NCBI RefSeq assembly: GCF_002863585.1
Contig: NZ_PGUY01000048.1
Location: 1-64,000, forward strand
Source: Peribacillus deserti
GTDB lineage: Bacteria > Bacillota > Bacilli > Bacillales > DSM-1321
Length of the DNA: 64,000 nucleotides
Direction of reading: 5' to 3'
Made by a program: the position numbers and the translations under genes. Of the stretch, positions 8,372 through 17,143 are shown in pieces. The first letter of the stretch is position 1; each line of letters opens with the position of its first letter. The notes below the pieces were generated by a model. It was not told the DNA's origin. It did not search any database and saw only the letters and a list, made by a program, of their open reading frames with translations.

Positions 8372-8438
8372 TATAAGTAAACATTTCATCTCCTGTAAAG
8401 AAAGGGAGAAAAAGTAAAAGTTACAAAAAAACAACATA

Positions 8439-9773
8439 TTAAAATGGAACAATTCCAACAGGGTTGACCGCGTTAGATTTAGCTGCATTCCAAGAACCTT
8501 TATGCAATTCGAAGTGTAAATGCTGCCCGGTAGATTGACCAGTACTTCCCATAACTCCGATTTGCTGCCCTTTAGCAACAACTTGGCCTGTACTTACAGA
8601 GAAGCTTTGCATATGAGCATAAACAGTTGTATAAACTTGTCCATTAATAGAATGGGAAATGAATACCACGTTACCATAGCTGCTGGATGTGTAAGCCCTG
8701 CTCACAACTCCATCCGCTGCTGCCACGATTGGTATATATCCAGGGCCTGCTATATCAACACCCATATGTTTTGTGCCCCATCTTGCTCCAAAATTAGATG
8801 ATAGAGTTCCGGCCGCAGGTCTTGTAAAGCTTCCGCTGGAAACCGCTGGTGCGGGAGCTGAGGAAGACTGTGCAGGAGCGCTCTGAACTGCCTTTGATTC
8901 AGTTTTCTGGCTGGCTTTTTGCTGTGCCGCTTGTCTGGCTGCAAGAGCCGCCTGCTGTCTTGCTTCCTCTGCCGCACGTTTTCTGGCTGCTGCTAGTTCA
9001 GCCTGACGTGTTTTTTCTAGATTAATAGCTTGTTGTATAGAGGATTCCTGAGCGGATAGAAGTTCTTCCTGCTCTTTAAGATCCATCTTGTGAGAATGCG
9101 TTTCATCTTCCTTATGTTTTAACTGTGTCATTAATGCACTCAATTGGCTGACTTGCTTCTTTTGCTGTGCTTTCATCGCCTGCAAATCAGAAAGCATTTT
9201 TTCCAAATCAGACAATTTAGTTTCGAGCTGCTTTTGGTCACTTTCTAATTTCTTCTTATCCTCTTCTTGCTGGCGAAGTATCTCTTGATCGGCATCCATG
9301 ATGGTTGCCACTGCATTCACCCGCTCCAGGAAATCCCCAAAGCTCTTTGAACCCAGAAGAACTTCCAGGTAGTCCGCATTTCCGCCGCTTGCCTGCATGG
9401 CCCGGGCACGTTCTTTTAGTAGGGCTTCACGCTGCGCCATTCTTTCTTTCACAATTTCAATTTCTTTTCTTAATTCAGCAATTTCTACTTTAGTCTCGCT
9501 GATTTTATCTGTCTTTTCGTTGATCTCTTTTGTCGTTTCATTGATCAAGTTCGTTAAATTCTTAATCTTTCCGGCCACAGACTGCTGTTGCCCCTGGAGA
9601 TTTTTAATAGCTGCCTCTGCTTTATTAATCCCAGATTGAACATTGCTGCGTTTTTGTTGGATTTGATGCTTTTTATTTTCCATATCATTTATGGATGCGT
9701 TAGCAGGCTGTGCAATACTTAATAGTCCGACTCCCGCAGCTAAGGACATATGTAATAAACGATTTTTTCTCAA
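8439..9773 (-). CDS. Secreted coiled-coil M23 peptidoglycan endopeptidase (EnvC/PcsB-like layout)
   Basis: 444 residues; TTG start with GAGGGG six bases upstream. Signal peptide with AxA cleavage (ANA-S, near 27). Residues about 30-265 are long heptad-rich helices (Gln, Lys, Glu), then an Ala/Gln/Ser/Pro linker to about 325, then a C-terminal M23 domain with zinc ligands HMGVD and HLHFE near the end. Such proteins cut cross-links between peptide stems in peptidoglycan; the coiled-coil N-terminus resembles the FtsEX-controlled hydrolases CwlO, PcsB and EnvC, so control by FtsEX is plausible but inferred. Transcribed alone, with a terminator shared with patA. Confidence 0.92.
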   Translation of the reverse strand: MRKNRLLHMSLAAGVGLLSIAQPANASINDMENKKHQIQQKRSNVQSGINKAEAAIKNLQGQQQSVAGKIKNLTNLINETTKEINEKTDKISETKVEIAELRKEIEIVKERMAQREALLKERARAMQASGGNADYLEVLLGSKSFGDFLERVNAVATIMDADQEILRQQEEDKKKLESDQKQLETKLSDLEKMLSDLQAMKAQQKKQVSQLSALMTQLKHKEDETHSHKMDLKEQEELLSAQESSIQQAINLEKTRQAELAAARKRAAEEARQQAALAARQAAQQKASQKTESKAVQSAPAQSSSAPAPAVSSGSFTRPAAGTLSSNFGARWGTKHMGVDIAGPGYIPIVAAADGVVSRAYTSSSYGNVVFISHSINGQVYTTVYAHMQSFSVSTGQVVAKGQQIGVMGSTGQSTGQHLHFELHKGSWNAAKSNAVNPVGIVPF

Positions 9774-10270
9774 GCTTTTCCCCTCTAACTCTATTTATTT
9801 TTTCTATAAGAATATGGTTTTATTTAAATTTCTCGACAAAACTATTTAATTTATTTGTTTTTTTGACAGTTTCAATTATAACAAACCATTCCAGCAGTAA
9901 AGTTACAGTTATATTTCAATAACATTAAAAACATTGTCAAAAAGGTTTCAATCTTGCCGAAACATGGTAAATGAATTAATTCGGGATTGGTTTGAAATTA
10001 GGGTCAACTTTGTGAAAGTGGCTAAAGATTCACATGGGGAATGCTGCATGTAAGGGGGTAACATAACTAAATTTCCGGCCAGACTAATATAAACGCATTG
10101 CTATCCTTACAACTACTCAATTCTGTTTGGAGATCCGATTAGAGGAATGTTATTTGAAAAAACCACATTAATCGGAAGTAGAGAGCGAAATGATTAAAAA
10201 TTGATTTGTTGTGGATTACTCCTGATTTAAGAGCTAGTGGTTAATCTATATACCAGTGGAGAACGAGTAT
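9774..10270. other. Gene-free interval upstream of the M23 gene
   Basis: AT-rich 5' region of the M23 peptidase gene (9774-9960), which must hold its promoter, followed by about 300 bases in which I see no gene or RNA. Array F begins at 10271. Confidence 0.4.
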
Positions 10271-10378
10271 TAAGCGGATAAATCCATTTATTTGGCTGGA
10301 CCCAAATTTTATGTGGCTAAATCCACAGTTTATGTGGCTGGAACTCTATTTTATGCGGCGAATCTTATCCTATTGCTA
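10271..10378 (+). repeat. Phased array F: TATGTGGC-type cores
   Basis: Cores related to TTTATGTGGCT start at 10289 (TATTTGGC), 10310, 10331 and 10352 (TATGCGGC), exactly 21 bp apart, with weaker units at 10271 (TAAGCGG) and about 10371. Same period as arrays A-D and core resembling array E. Confidence 0.7.
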
Positions 10379-10605
10379 ATGGGTGTACTCTACTAGCTAT
10401 TAATGCGTTTTAAATTTCCTGGCTTAAGAGAGTAAGCTTTTGCACATCCTTGCAGGCTAAAATGCTTGGACTGATGAATTTGCTTTTCTCCATATTTGTG
10501 CTTCTGCGATCTCAACCTCAAATTCTCCTTAGAATGAATACGATTAACCAATTAATATATAGTCAGCGGTCACAATTCAAAACCAGATATATATTTCTTT
10601 TTCCA

Positions 10606-10640
10606 AAACAAAAAGAGGAATAGCGGCTATCCCTCTCTTA
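10606..10640 (-). terminator. Terminator of the feo/lipoprotein cluster
   Basis: On the minus strand AGAGGGATAGCC pairs across a short loop with GGCTATTCCTCT and runs into TTTTTGTTTTGG. It lies 11 bases after the PCYCGC gene stop. Confidence 0.8.
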
Positions 10641-10650
10641 ATATTTCAAC

Positions 10651-11163
10651 TCAAACAGCTGGAGTAGGAGTAGGCTCTCCGTACCCATTCTTATATGTTT
10701 CATCAATTTGCTTTCTTATTTCTTTGATAGTTTTTCCCTTCTGTAGATCAACGATGGATTGCGCTGCTATTTCTAAACAGACTCCGCACTTTGTTCCATG
10801 GTCATCCCACACGATATTTCCATTTTCCTTATTTTCATAGACAAAGCAGTCGTAATTATTTTTATGTCCCGCCTCATCCCCACAGCCGCAATAGCAAGGA
10901 ATTTTCTCTAATAATTCTCTATTCCGGGAAACAGCTAAATAAATGGTCTTCATATCTTCAGGCTTATCTGCTAGAAAGTCTGGTGCTTCACCCTTTTTCG
11001 TTTCTTGTCTGAGATCACCTGATACGGCGTGTTCCGCATGGCTTTCATGTTCTGCCTCTTCCTTCTGCCCGCTATTCTGTTGAACCCCTTTATCACTGCC
11101 GCAAGCCGATAGAAGTAATGAAGAGCATAATCCTAATGTAATCCCTAATAACTTTACATTCAA
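10651..11163 (-). CDS. PCYCGC-motif lipoprotein
   Basis: 170 residues from TTG 11163, chosen because AAGAGGTG lies just upstream while the ATG at 11202 has no ribosome site. Lipoprotein signal peptide ends in the lipobox LLLSAC. A charged His/Glu-rich linker (EEAEHESHAEHA) follows, then the family motif PCYCGCGDEAGH near residue 110 and a second cysteine pair KCGVC near 140. The PCYCGC family is found in Bacilli and has no assigned function known to me; the paired Cys and His suggest metal or redox chemistry at the outer membrane face. It sits behind feoA and the split feoB on the same strand, so a part in iron handling is a reasonable guess. Confidence 0.85.
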   Translation of the reverse strand: MNVKLLGITLGLCSSLLLSACGSDKGVQQNSGQKEEAEHESHAEHAVSGDLRQETKKGEAPDFLADKPEDMKTIYLAVSRNRELLEKIPCYCGCGDEAGHKNNYDCFVYENKENGNIVWDDHGTKCGVCLEIAAQSIVDLQKGKTIKEIRKQIDETYKNGYGEPTPTPAV

Positions 11164-11268
11164 TGTGTTCACCTCTTGAAGAATTCTTCTCTTTATATCC
11201 ATCTTACTGATAGTAACTGAAGTTCTTCAAGACATGTCACAAAAAATACTTATTATTAAAGAATGTAA

Positions 11269-12642
11269 CTAAACCCAGCCAAGCAATTTCGCCGTTTGTG
11301 TAATGATAAGCGGGATTAGGACCGCTATTACAGTAGGAATCAAAAACGCGGCAAACGTCCACTTTCCACTCTTTGTTTCTTTATATATATTAATCAAGGT
11401 GGTTCCGCACGGATAATGAAGCAGAGAAAATAGCATCATGTTCAATGCAGTAAGCCAGGTCCACCCATGGTCCACTAAGATATTCTTCAAATCTGTTAAG
11501 CTGTCAACTTCCGTAAGAGATCCTGTTGATAAATACCCCATAAGGAGAATAGGCAGTACAATTTCATTAGCCGGCAGCCCAAGAATAAACGCCATTAAAA
11601 TATATCCGTCTAAACCGATGAGCTGTGCAAAAGGATCCAGAAAATGAACGATATACATAAGGATGCTTGTGTCACCTATAAAAATATTTGCAATGATCCA
11701 GGTTAGTATGGCTGCTGGCGCTGCCACTTTTACAGCACGGACTAAAACGGACCATGATTTGGTCAGGGACGACCGGATCACAGTATCAAAAAACTTTGGT
11801 TTGCGATAAGGCGGCAATTCAAGCGTATAGTGAGTCGGTACTCCTTTAAGTGCAGTCTTAGATAGAACCCATGATACAAAAAACGTCACGATAATCCCGA
11901 ATAAAACAATACCTACTATAATTCCGGTTGTGACAAGCGATTTTAGCCCCCCGGTAAAATTAGCAGCCATAAATAGCGATGCTAAAATAATTAATGTTCC
12001 CCATCGTCCATTACATGGAACAAAATTATTTGTTAATATAGCAAGCATCCGCTCTCTCGGAGATTCAATGATGCGGGTTGAAATGACAGCTGCTGCGTTA
12101 CAGCCAAATCCCATCGCCATGGTCAATGACTGCTTCCCATGAGCACCTACCTGTTTAAATAGCCGGTCAAGATTAAAAGCAACCCTTGGGAGATATCCGT
12201 AATTTTCTAATAGTGCGAACGTCGGGAAGAAGATGGCCATTGGCGGAAGCATTACACTGATCACCCAGGTGGTGCCCCGATAAAGCCCTAGTACTAAAAC
12301 TCCATACAGCCAATCAGGAGCATGCAATAATGTAAACAGCGTTTTTAAATAAGGTTCAGCTGACCCAAAGAATTCCGCCAGCATGGAGGAGGGAACATTA
12401 GCTCCTGCAATAGTCAGATAGAAAACGGTGCCTAATAAAATGATCATGATAGGAAAGCCTAAGAAGGGTGAGGTAAGAATTGAATCTAGTTTTTCTGTGC
12501 GTGTATCTCTTTTGGATTTGTTATACGTAACTCCTGCTGCACATAATTGAAAGCTTCTATTGTAAAGATCCTGTACGATATCATCTCGGAGCTTAATAGA
12601 TGAATGCTTTTGAGCTTCGGTGTAAAGTTGTTTTATACTCAT
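11269..12642 (-). CDS. feoB: FeoB membrane permease half (Gate domains), separate polypeptide
   Basis: 457 residues, all membrane part: about eight to nine helices with two nucleoside-recognition/Gate-type repeats. FeoB core motifs are present: GFGCNAAAVISTRII near 180, FVPCNGRWGTL near 205 and ALNMMLFSLLHYPCGTTL near 400. There is no GTPase domain; that is encoded by the preceding gene, whose TGA overlaps this ATG (ATGA at 12639-12642), implying coupled translation. Together the two proteins make a normal-sized Fe(II) transporter. The first 70 residues correspond to the spacer between the G domain and membrane domain of fused FeoB. Confidence 0.9.
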   Translation of the reverse strand: MSIKQLYTEAQKHSSIKLRDDIVQDLYNRSFQLCAAGVTYNKSKRDTRTEKLDSILTSPFLGFPIMIILLGTVFYLTIAGANVPSSMLAEFFGSAEPYLKTLFTLLHAPDWLYGVLVLGLYRGTTWVISVMLPPMAIFFPTFALLENYGYLPRVAFNLDRLFKQVGAHGKQSLTMAMGFGCNAAAVISTRIIESPRERMLAILTNNFVPCNGRWGTLIILASLFMAANFTGGLKSLVTTGIIVGIVLFGIIVTFFVSWVLSKTALKGVPTHYTLELPPYRKPKFFDTVIRSSLTKSWSVLVRAVKVAAPAAILTWIIANIFIGDTSILMYIVHFLDPFAQLIGLDGYILMAFILGLPANEIVLPILLMGYLSTGSLTEVDSLTDLKNILVDHGWTWLTALNMMLFSLLHYPCGTTLINIYKETKSGKWTFAAFLIPTVIAVLIPLIITQTAKLLGWV

Positions 12643-13328
12643 TCCCTGCCCTCTCCCAACCGTTTCGTTATTTCTTGTAACAGCTTCTCATCCCCATCTA
12701 ATAATCTTAAAGAAACCCATCTGGCTGAGAGTCGGTCTCCGATTATAGCGCTGACCCGCGGCTCCATCTTTTTTATTTCCTCCTCTATATGGTCCTGGTA
12801 TACAGTCGGTATTGGCTGGCATTCAATAGCACCTGTCACCAGCCGGTCAATAGTATCCAGGAGCAGCGGAAATCCAATTTTATTTCTCGCGGATAATTTA
12901 ATAACCGGAACACCTAAGCGCTTGGTCAAGATCCGTTCGTTAATCTTAATGCCCTGTTTTTCAGCTATATCAATTAAATTAATGCAGACAATCACATTTG
13001 TAGTCATTTCCAAAACCTGCAGTGCAAGGTTGAAGTTTCGTTCGAGGGATGTTGCATCTAACACGACAAGAGTCACATCAGGTTTTTCAAAAACAATGTA
13101 ATTACGGGCAACTTCTTCATCAATTGAATTTGAAAATAGAGAGTAGGTTCCCGGAAGGTCAATTAATTGAAATGTTTTTCCTTTATGCTCAACTGTTCCT
13201 TCAGCTAAGGCGATGGTCTTTCCAGCCCAATTGCCTGTATGCTGTCTTAGTCCCGTTAAAGCGTTAAATAAGGTGCTTTTCCCCGTGTTCGGGTTGCCGG
13301 CTAAAGCTATTCGATATGAATTACGCAT
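12639..13328 (-). CDS. feoB: FeoB GTPase half, separate polypeptide
   Basis: 229 residues from ATG 13328 (MRNSYRIALAGNPN); a TTG seven codons earlier is inside feoA and unlikely. G1 GNPNTGKSTLFNAL at 10-23, G3 DLPGTYSL near 56, G4 NLID near 117 and G5 SARN near 148, then the helical GDI-like segment. It ends exactly where the membrane half begins, with a 4-bp ATGA overlap. The start overlaps the feoA stop by 8 bp, so feoA, G half and permease half form one translationally coupled unit. Both ends are clean, so I read this as a stable split rather than a recent frameshift. Confidence 0.9.
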   Translation of the reverse strand: MRNSYRIALAGNPNTGKSTLFNALTGLRQHTGNWAGKTIALAEGTVEHKGKTFQLIDLPGTYSLFSNSIDEEVARNYIVFEKPDVTLVVLDATSLERNFNLALQVLEMTTNVIVCINLIDIAEKQGIKINERILTKRLGVPVIKLSARNKIGFPLLLDTIDRLVTGAIECQPIPTVYQDHIEEEIKKMEPRVSAIIGDRLSARWVSLRLLDGDEKLLQEITKRLGEGRE

Positions 13329-13572
13329 ATTCCACCAGCTCCCCCTCAATTCTTGTACTTTCTTCTTTTCTAAGAGCGACGACGGTTTGGGAAACTCGGA
13401 AAGCTATTGGATCTCCTAAAGGACTTTTGCGTACAACTTCTACTTTCGCACCGATTACAAATCCCAGATCCAGCAGCCTTCTTCTCATAACACCTTCAAG
13501 ATTCAAAGCTGTTATCTTGAATACATTTCCTTTCTTGCCATCATAGAGCTTAACTGTTTTAGGATATGCCAT
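13321..13572 (-). CDS. feoA: FeoA, SH3-like partner of FeoB
   Basis: 83 residues with an AAAGGAG ribosome site. FeoA pattern: LYDGKKGNVFKITALNLEGVMRRRLLDLGF (metal-dependent-regulator-like SH3 fold), then GAKVEVVRKSPLGDPIAFRV and a final VALRKEES strand. FeoA binds the cytoplasmic side of FeoB and supports Fe(II) uptake. First gene of feoA, feoB-G, feoB-permease and PCYCGC lipoprotein. I looked for a Fur box in the 60 bases upstream and saw no good match. Confidence 0.93.
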   Translation of the reverse strand: MAYPKTVKLYDGKKGNVFKITALNLEGVMRRRLLDLGFVIGAKVEVVRKSPLGDPIAFRVSQTVVALRKEESTRIEGELVEYA

Positions 13573-13661
13573 AATTTTTTCTCCTTTATAATTATTTTTC
13601 CCTGACGCAACTTTTCTTTAATTATATGAGAAACTGGTCATGTATGCCACCATTTAAAAAT

Positions 13662-13692
13662 AAAAAAACTGCCCTATTACAGGCAGTTTTTT
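13662..13692. terminator. Terminator behind ykwC
   Basis: AAAAAACTGCC pairs with GGCAGTTTTTT around an eight-base loop; both strands have a T-run. It separates ykwC from the downstream feo genes. Confidence 0.88.
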
Positions 13693-13731
13693 GAGCGATT
13701 CACTTAGTCAGCGTGACTTGTTATATGAAAT

Positions 13732-14607
13732 TTATTTACTCCAATATTTATACAAAGCGTGCGTTCCGCTGTTTTCTTCTCCACTCTCTGCCAGTTTTTC
13801 GTACAGAGACTTAGCCAGGGATAGTCCTGGTAGGTGGAGTTCCATTTTTTCCGCTTCATCAATGGCAATTTTCATATCTTTGATAAAATGCTTGATGTAG
13901 AATCCAGGTTCGAAATTTCCGTTTATCATTCTTGGTGCAAGATTGGAGAGCGACCAGCTGCCTGCTGATCCAGCAGATATGCTTTTTAACACAGTTTCAG
14001 CATCCAGTCCTGCTTTCTCGGCATAAACAATGGCTTCACAAACGCCAATCATATTGGACGCTATCGCAATTTGATTGGACATTTTTGTATGCTGTCCAGA
14101 GCCGGCTTTCCCTTGGTATTGAATATTCGTACCCATTTTCGCGAGAATGGGCTTTACTTTATTGAATGCGTCTTCATCTCCGCCAGCCATGATGGTTAAT
14201 GTCGCGTTTTTAGCCCCGACATCTCCGCCTGAAACAGGCGCATCCAAGGAATATAACCCTTTTTTCTCAGCCTCTTCATATATTCTTATCGCAAGAGATG
14301 GAGTTGAGGTGGTCATATCAATCAGGAAGGTTCCTTTTGAAGCATGCTCAATGATACCCTGTTCCCCTAAATAGATTTCTTCCACATCGCTTGGATAGCC
14401 GACAATAGAAATGATTACATCTGCTTTCCCCGCCATTTCTTTCGGACTATCAGCCCACAGAGCACCTTGATCCAGCAGGTTCTGTGCTTTTTCTTTTGTC
14501 CGTGTGTAGACAAAGACCTCATGGCCGCTCTGAAGCAGATGCCCGGCCATGCTATTGCCCATTACTCCAATTCCAATAAATCCGATTGTCTGCTTATTCT
14601 CTGCCAT
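13732..14607 (-). CDS. ykwC: YkwC, beta-hydroxyacid dehydrogenase family
   Basis: 291 residues from ATG 14607, nine bases after GAGG; the ATG at 14616 touches that site. N-terminal Rossmann fold IGFIGIGVMGNSMAGHL, substrate motif DAPVSGGDVGA near 125, catalytic-lysine region GSGQHTKMSNQIAIA near 175 and an all-helical C-terminal half. The family oxidises 3-hydroxyisobutyrate-type acids with NAD(P). The sequence agrees closely with B. subtilis YkwC as I recall it, and the location between patA and pts matches. It lies 30 bases after an SDR gene on the same strand, so the two oxidoreductases probably share a transcript. Confidence 0.9.
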   Translation of the reverse strand: MAENKQTIGFIGIGVMGNSMAGHLLQSGHEVFVYTRTKEKAQNLLDQGALWADSPKEMAGKADVIISIVGYPSDVEEIYLGEQGIIEHASKGTFLIDMTTSTPSLAIRIYEEAEKKGLYSLDAPVSGGDVGAKNATLTIMAGGDEDAFNKVKPILAKMGTNIQYQGKAGSGQHTKMSNQIAIASNMIGVCEAIVYAEKAGLDAETVLKSISAGSAGSWSLSNLAPRMINGNFEPGFYIKHFIKDMKIAIDEAEKMELHLPGLSLAKSLYEKLAESGEENSGTHALYKYWSK

Positions 14608-14637
14608 ACGCTTCATCCTCTTTGTTATATTTCATGT

Positions 14638-15423
14638 TTAAATCGATTTAACCATCCCGCCGTCTACCAAGAAAGAACTTCCTGTCATATATGTATTAGC
14701 ATCCGAAACAAGGAAGGCAACTACATTCGCGAACTCTTCAGGTGCACCATATCTCCCAAGAGGAATCTGGCCCTTCACTTTTTCTTCCATCTGTTCTATC
14801 GAAACGCCAGCTTTATTCGCATTGACTTCATCCAGATGCCGGACACGGTCCGTTGCAATCCTTCCAGGAGCAACTGTATTGATTAAGATGTTATATGGTG
14901 CAAGCTCGCTCGCAAGGGTTTTAGACATCCCAACAATGGCAGTCCTAAAGGTATTTGATAAAATGAGACCTGGAATCGGCTCCTTTATGGATGACGAAGC
15001 AATGTTGATAATCTTGCCTCCATTCTTTTTTAGATAAGGAAGTGCCTGACGAATCAATCTTATGTAGCTGAATAGATTCAACTCGAAGGAATTTTGCCAC
15101 TCATCATCGGTTATTTCTTCAAAAGCTCCTGCAGGCGGCCCTCCTGCATTGTTGATCAGGATATCAATTCCTCCGAATTCCTGAACGGTCTGCTTAACCA
15201 TTTTTTCAATATCAGACGGATTGGTTATATCCCCAGTTATCGAGCTTACCCTTCCTTTCTGCAGGCCGCTCAGTTCCGAACGGACTTCTTGGAGCTTTGC
15301 CTCATTCCTGCTTGTAATCATGACATTAGCCCCTTCTTTTACAAGCGCTTCAGCAATTGCCTTTCCAAGGCCCTGGCTTGAAGCAGCGACAAGGGCTGTT
15401 TTTCCTTTTAACTGAAAATCCAT
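14638..15423 (-). CDS. Divergent SDR-family oxidoreductase lacking YxxxK
   Basis: 261 residues with AAGGAG ahead of ATG. SDR fold: cofactor loop AASSQGLGKAIAEAL near 10-25 (first TG replaced by AA), LINNAGGPPAG near 88, catalytic-serine region NIASSS near 140. Where classical enzymes have YxxxK this protein reads LSNTFRTAIVGMSKTLA, so the catalytic Tyr and Lys are replaced by Ser and Arg; this resembles a known divergent SDR subgroup whose chemistry I cannot name. The C-terminus (YMTGSSFLVDGGM) is typical. Upstream of ykwC, 30 bases apart. Confidence 0.85.
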   Translation of the reverse strand: MDFQLKGKTALVAASSQGLGKAIAEALVKEGANVMITSRNEAKLQEVRSELSGLQKGRVSSITGDITNPSDIEKMVKQTVQEFGGIDILINNAGGPPAGAFEEITDDEWQNSFELNLFSYIRLIRQALPYLKKNGGKIINIASSSIKEPIPGLILSNTFRTAIVGMSKTLASELAPYNILINTVAPGRIATDRVRHLDEVNANKAGVSIEQMEEKVKGQIPLGRYGAPEEFANVVAFLVSDANTYMTGSSFLVDGGMVKSI

Positions 15424-15542
15424 GAATCATGCTCCTTTTCATCAAGAAAGTATTTGTCTTAATATTCTTTATTTTACTTGAAAATCAGTCTGATATAAAA
15501 TGTGATGACTTATTTTTTTGGATGCGGACAGTTTGGAGTATG

Positions 15543-15570
15543 AAAAAAGACAGCCTGTCACAGGCTGCCT
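15543..15570 (-). terminator. Terminator of the osmoprotectant ABC operon
   Basis: On the minus strand GGCAGCCTGTGACAGGCTGTC folds into a tight hairpin and continues TTTTTTC. It lies 11 bases after the stop of the permease-binding-protein gene. Confidence 0.8.
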
Positions 15571-15580
15571 TCCTTCATAC

Positions 15581-17143
15581 TTATTTCATTAATCCTTTTT
15601 TCTTTAAAAAGGCAACGGCTACATCCCGCGGATCCTTTTTATCCAAGTCAACCTGGGCATTCATTTCGGCCATTTCCTTATCAGATATCTTTCCTTCCAG
15701 CCCATTAACTGCGTCTTTCAGCTTAGGAAACTTCTTCAAGGTATCCTCCCGAATAATAGGTACCGCATAATAAGGCGGGAAGAATTTCTTGTCGTCTTTC
15801 AGTGTCTTAAGGTTAAAGCGGACAATTCTTCCATCAGTAGTGAACGCAGGAATAGCGTCTACTTTGCCTTCTCTGACCGCCGTGTACATCAAATTGGCAT
15901 CCAGACTTCGTTTATCTTTAAATTGAAGATTATACGTGTCAGCAAATGCAGTGTATCCATCTTCTCTTTCAAAGAATTCAGTAGGACCTCCAAATAGTAT
16001 ATTCCGAGATTTAGGAGCCAATTCAGAAATGGATGTTACCCCTAATCGCTGGTATGCCTTAGGGTTAAAAGCGAGTGCATAGGTATTCTCAAATCCAAGA
16101 GGCTTCATCCATTCTAAATGATACTTTTCCTTGTAGCCTTCCCTTACTTTTTTATAAATTTCATCCGCGCTGTCTTTAGGGTTATATGTTTCTTTTAATA
16201 TGGTCAGCAATCCAGTACCTGTATATTCCACATACATATCAATATCACCGCTATTGATTGCCTGCGTCAAAATGGGAGTTTCTCCAAGCCCTTCCTGAAC
16301 TGTAACGTTATAATCGGTTTGGCTCTTCACGTATTCAGAAATAATATATGGAAGTATGTATTGTTCGGTCCATTTTTTCCCTGCTATTACAACCGTATCT
16401 TCCGAGGACCCCCCGCGAAGCCCAAAGAATAGAATGACAGCAGCAATAGGAATCAGAATAAAGGACGCTTTCTTCCATGAGAACTTTTTCCTTTTTTTAC
16501 TTCTTGGATCTGTAGCGATTTCAATCCGCTTGAGAATCAGGTCAATGATAATGGCAAGGATGGCAGCGGGAATCGCACCAGCTAAAACGAGTTCGTTCCG
16601 AGCCGTTGACAACCCTCTATAAATGAGATCTCCCAAACCTCCTGCACCAATAAAGGCTGCCAAAGTGGCTACCCCGATGGTCAGCACAGTGGCTGTCCTT
16701 AGGCCGGCCATAATGATAGGCAGAGCTAACGGCAGTTCAATCATCCGCAATATCTGTTTCTGAGTCATCCCCATACCTTTTCCCGCTTCAACAGCCGACT
16801 GATCTACACCGGTCAGACCTGTGTATGTATTTCTGAGAAGCGGTAGAAGTGCATATATAGTCAGTGCGATAATGGCAGTTGTACTCCCAATCCCAAATAA
16901 AGGAAGGAGGAATCCAAAAAGCGCAAGACTTGGGATGGTTTGAAATACAGAAATCACTCCGATGATCGGTTCAGCCAATCTCTTTCTCCTTGAAATATAA
17001 ATGCCAAGCGGAATTGCGATAATCGTACCAATGATGATTGACACGATGGATAAAAATAAATGCTGCTGCAGGCCTTCTAAGATATCCGGCCAGCGTGTAC
17101 GAAACGTATCCATGAGCGACATAAAAAAGTTACTCTCCTTCAT
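15581..17143 (-). CDS. Osmoprotectant ABC transporter: permease fused to substrate-binding domain
   Basis: 520 residues. Residues about 1-215 form an ABC permease with five to six helices (BPD-type EAA loop in MTQKQILRMIELPLALPIIMAGLRTA). A further helix near 230-245 leads to an extracellular OpuAC/ProX-like binding domain (about 255-520; VVIAGKKWTEQYILPYI, VEYTGTGLLTI). The fusion replaces the separate opuCB, opuCC and opuCD products. Glycine betaine, choline or carnitine are the usual substrates. The start overlaps the end of the ATPase gene by 14 bp, so the two are coupled. Specificity cannot be settled by eye. Confidence 0.88.
   Translation of the reverse strand: MKESNFFMSLMDTFRTRWPDILEGLQQHLFLSIVSIIIGTIIAIPLGIYISRRKRLAEPIIGVISVFQTIPSLALFGFLLPLFGIGSTTAIIALTIYALLPLLRNTYTGLTGVDQSAVEAGKGMGMTQKQILRMIELPLALPIIMAGLRTATVLTIGVATLAAFIGAGGLGDLIYRGLSTARNELVLAGAIPAAILAIIIDLILKRIEIATDPRSKKRKKFSWKKASFILIPIAAVILFFGLRGGSSEDTVVIAGKKWTEQYILPYIISEYVKSQTDYNVTVQEGLGETPILTQAINSGDIDMYVEYTGTGLLTILKETYNPKDSADEIYKKVREGYKEKYHLEWMKPLGFENTYALAFNPKAYQRLGVTSISELAPKSRNILFGGPTEFFEREDGYTAFADTYNLQFKDKRSLDANLMYTAVREGKVDAIPAFTTDGRIVRFNLKTLKDDKKFFPPYYAVPIIREDTLKKFPKLKDAVNGLEGKISDKEMAEMNAQVDLDKKDPRDVAVAFLKKKGLMK

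Noticed and set aside
12639-12642. feoB frameshift by sequencing error
   Set aside because: The overlap is a clean ATGA with coding sense on both sides and no missing conserved residues, so a natural split is more likely, though not proven.
13573-13640. Fur box upstream of feoA
   Set aside because: No good GATAATGATAATCATTATC-like match was found, only general AT-richness.
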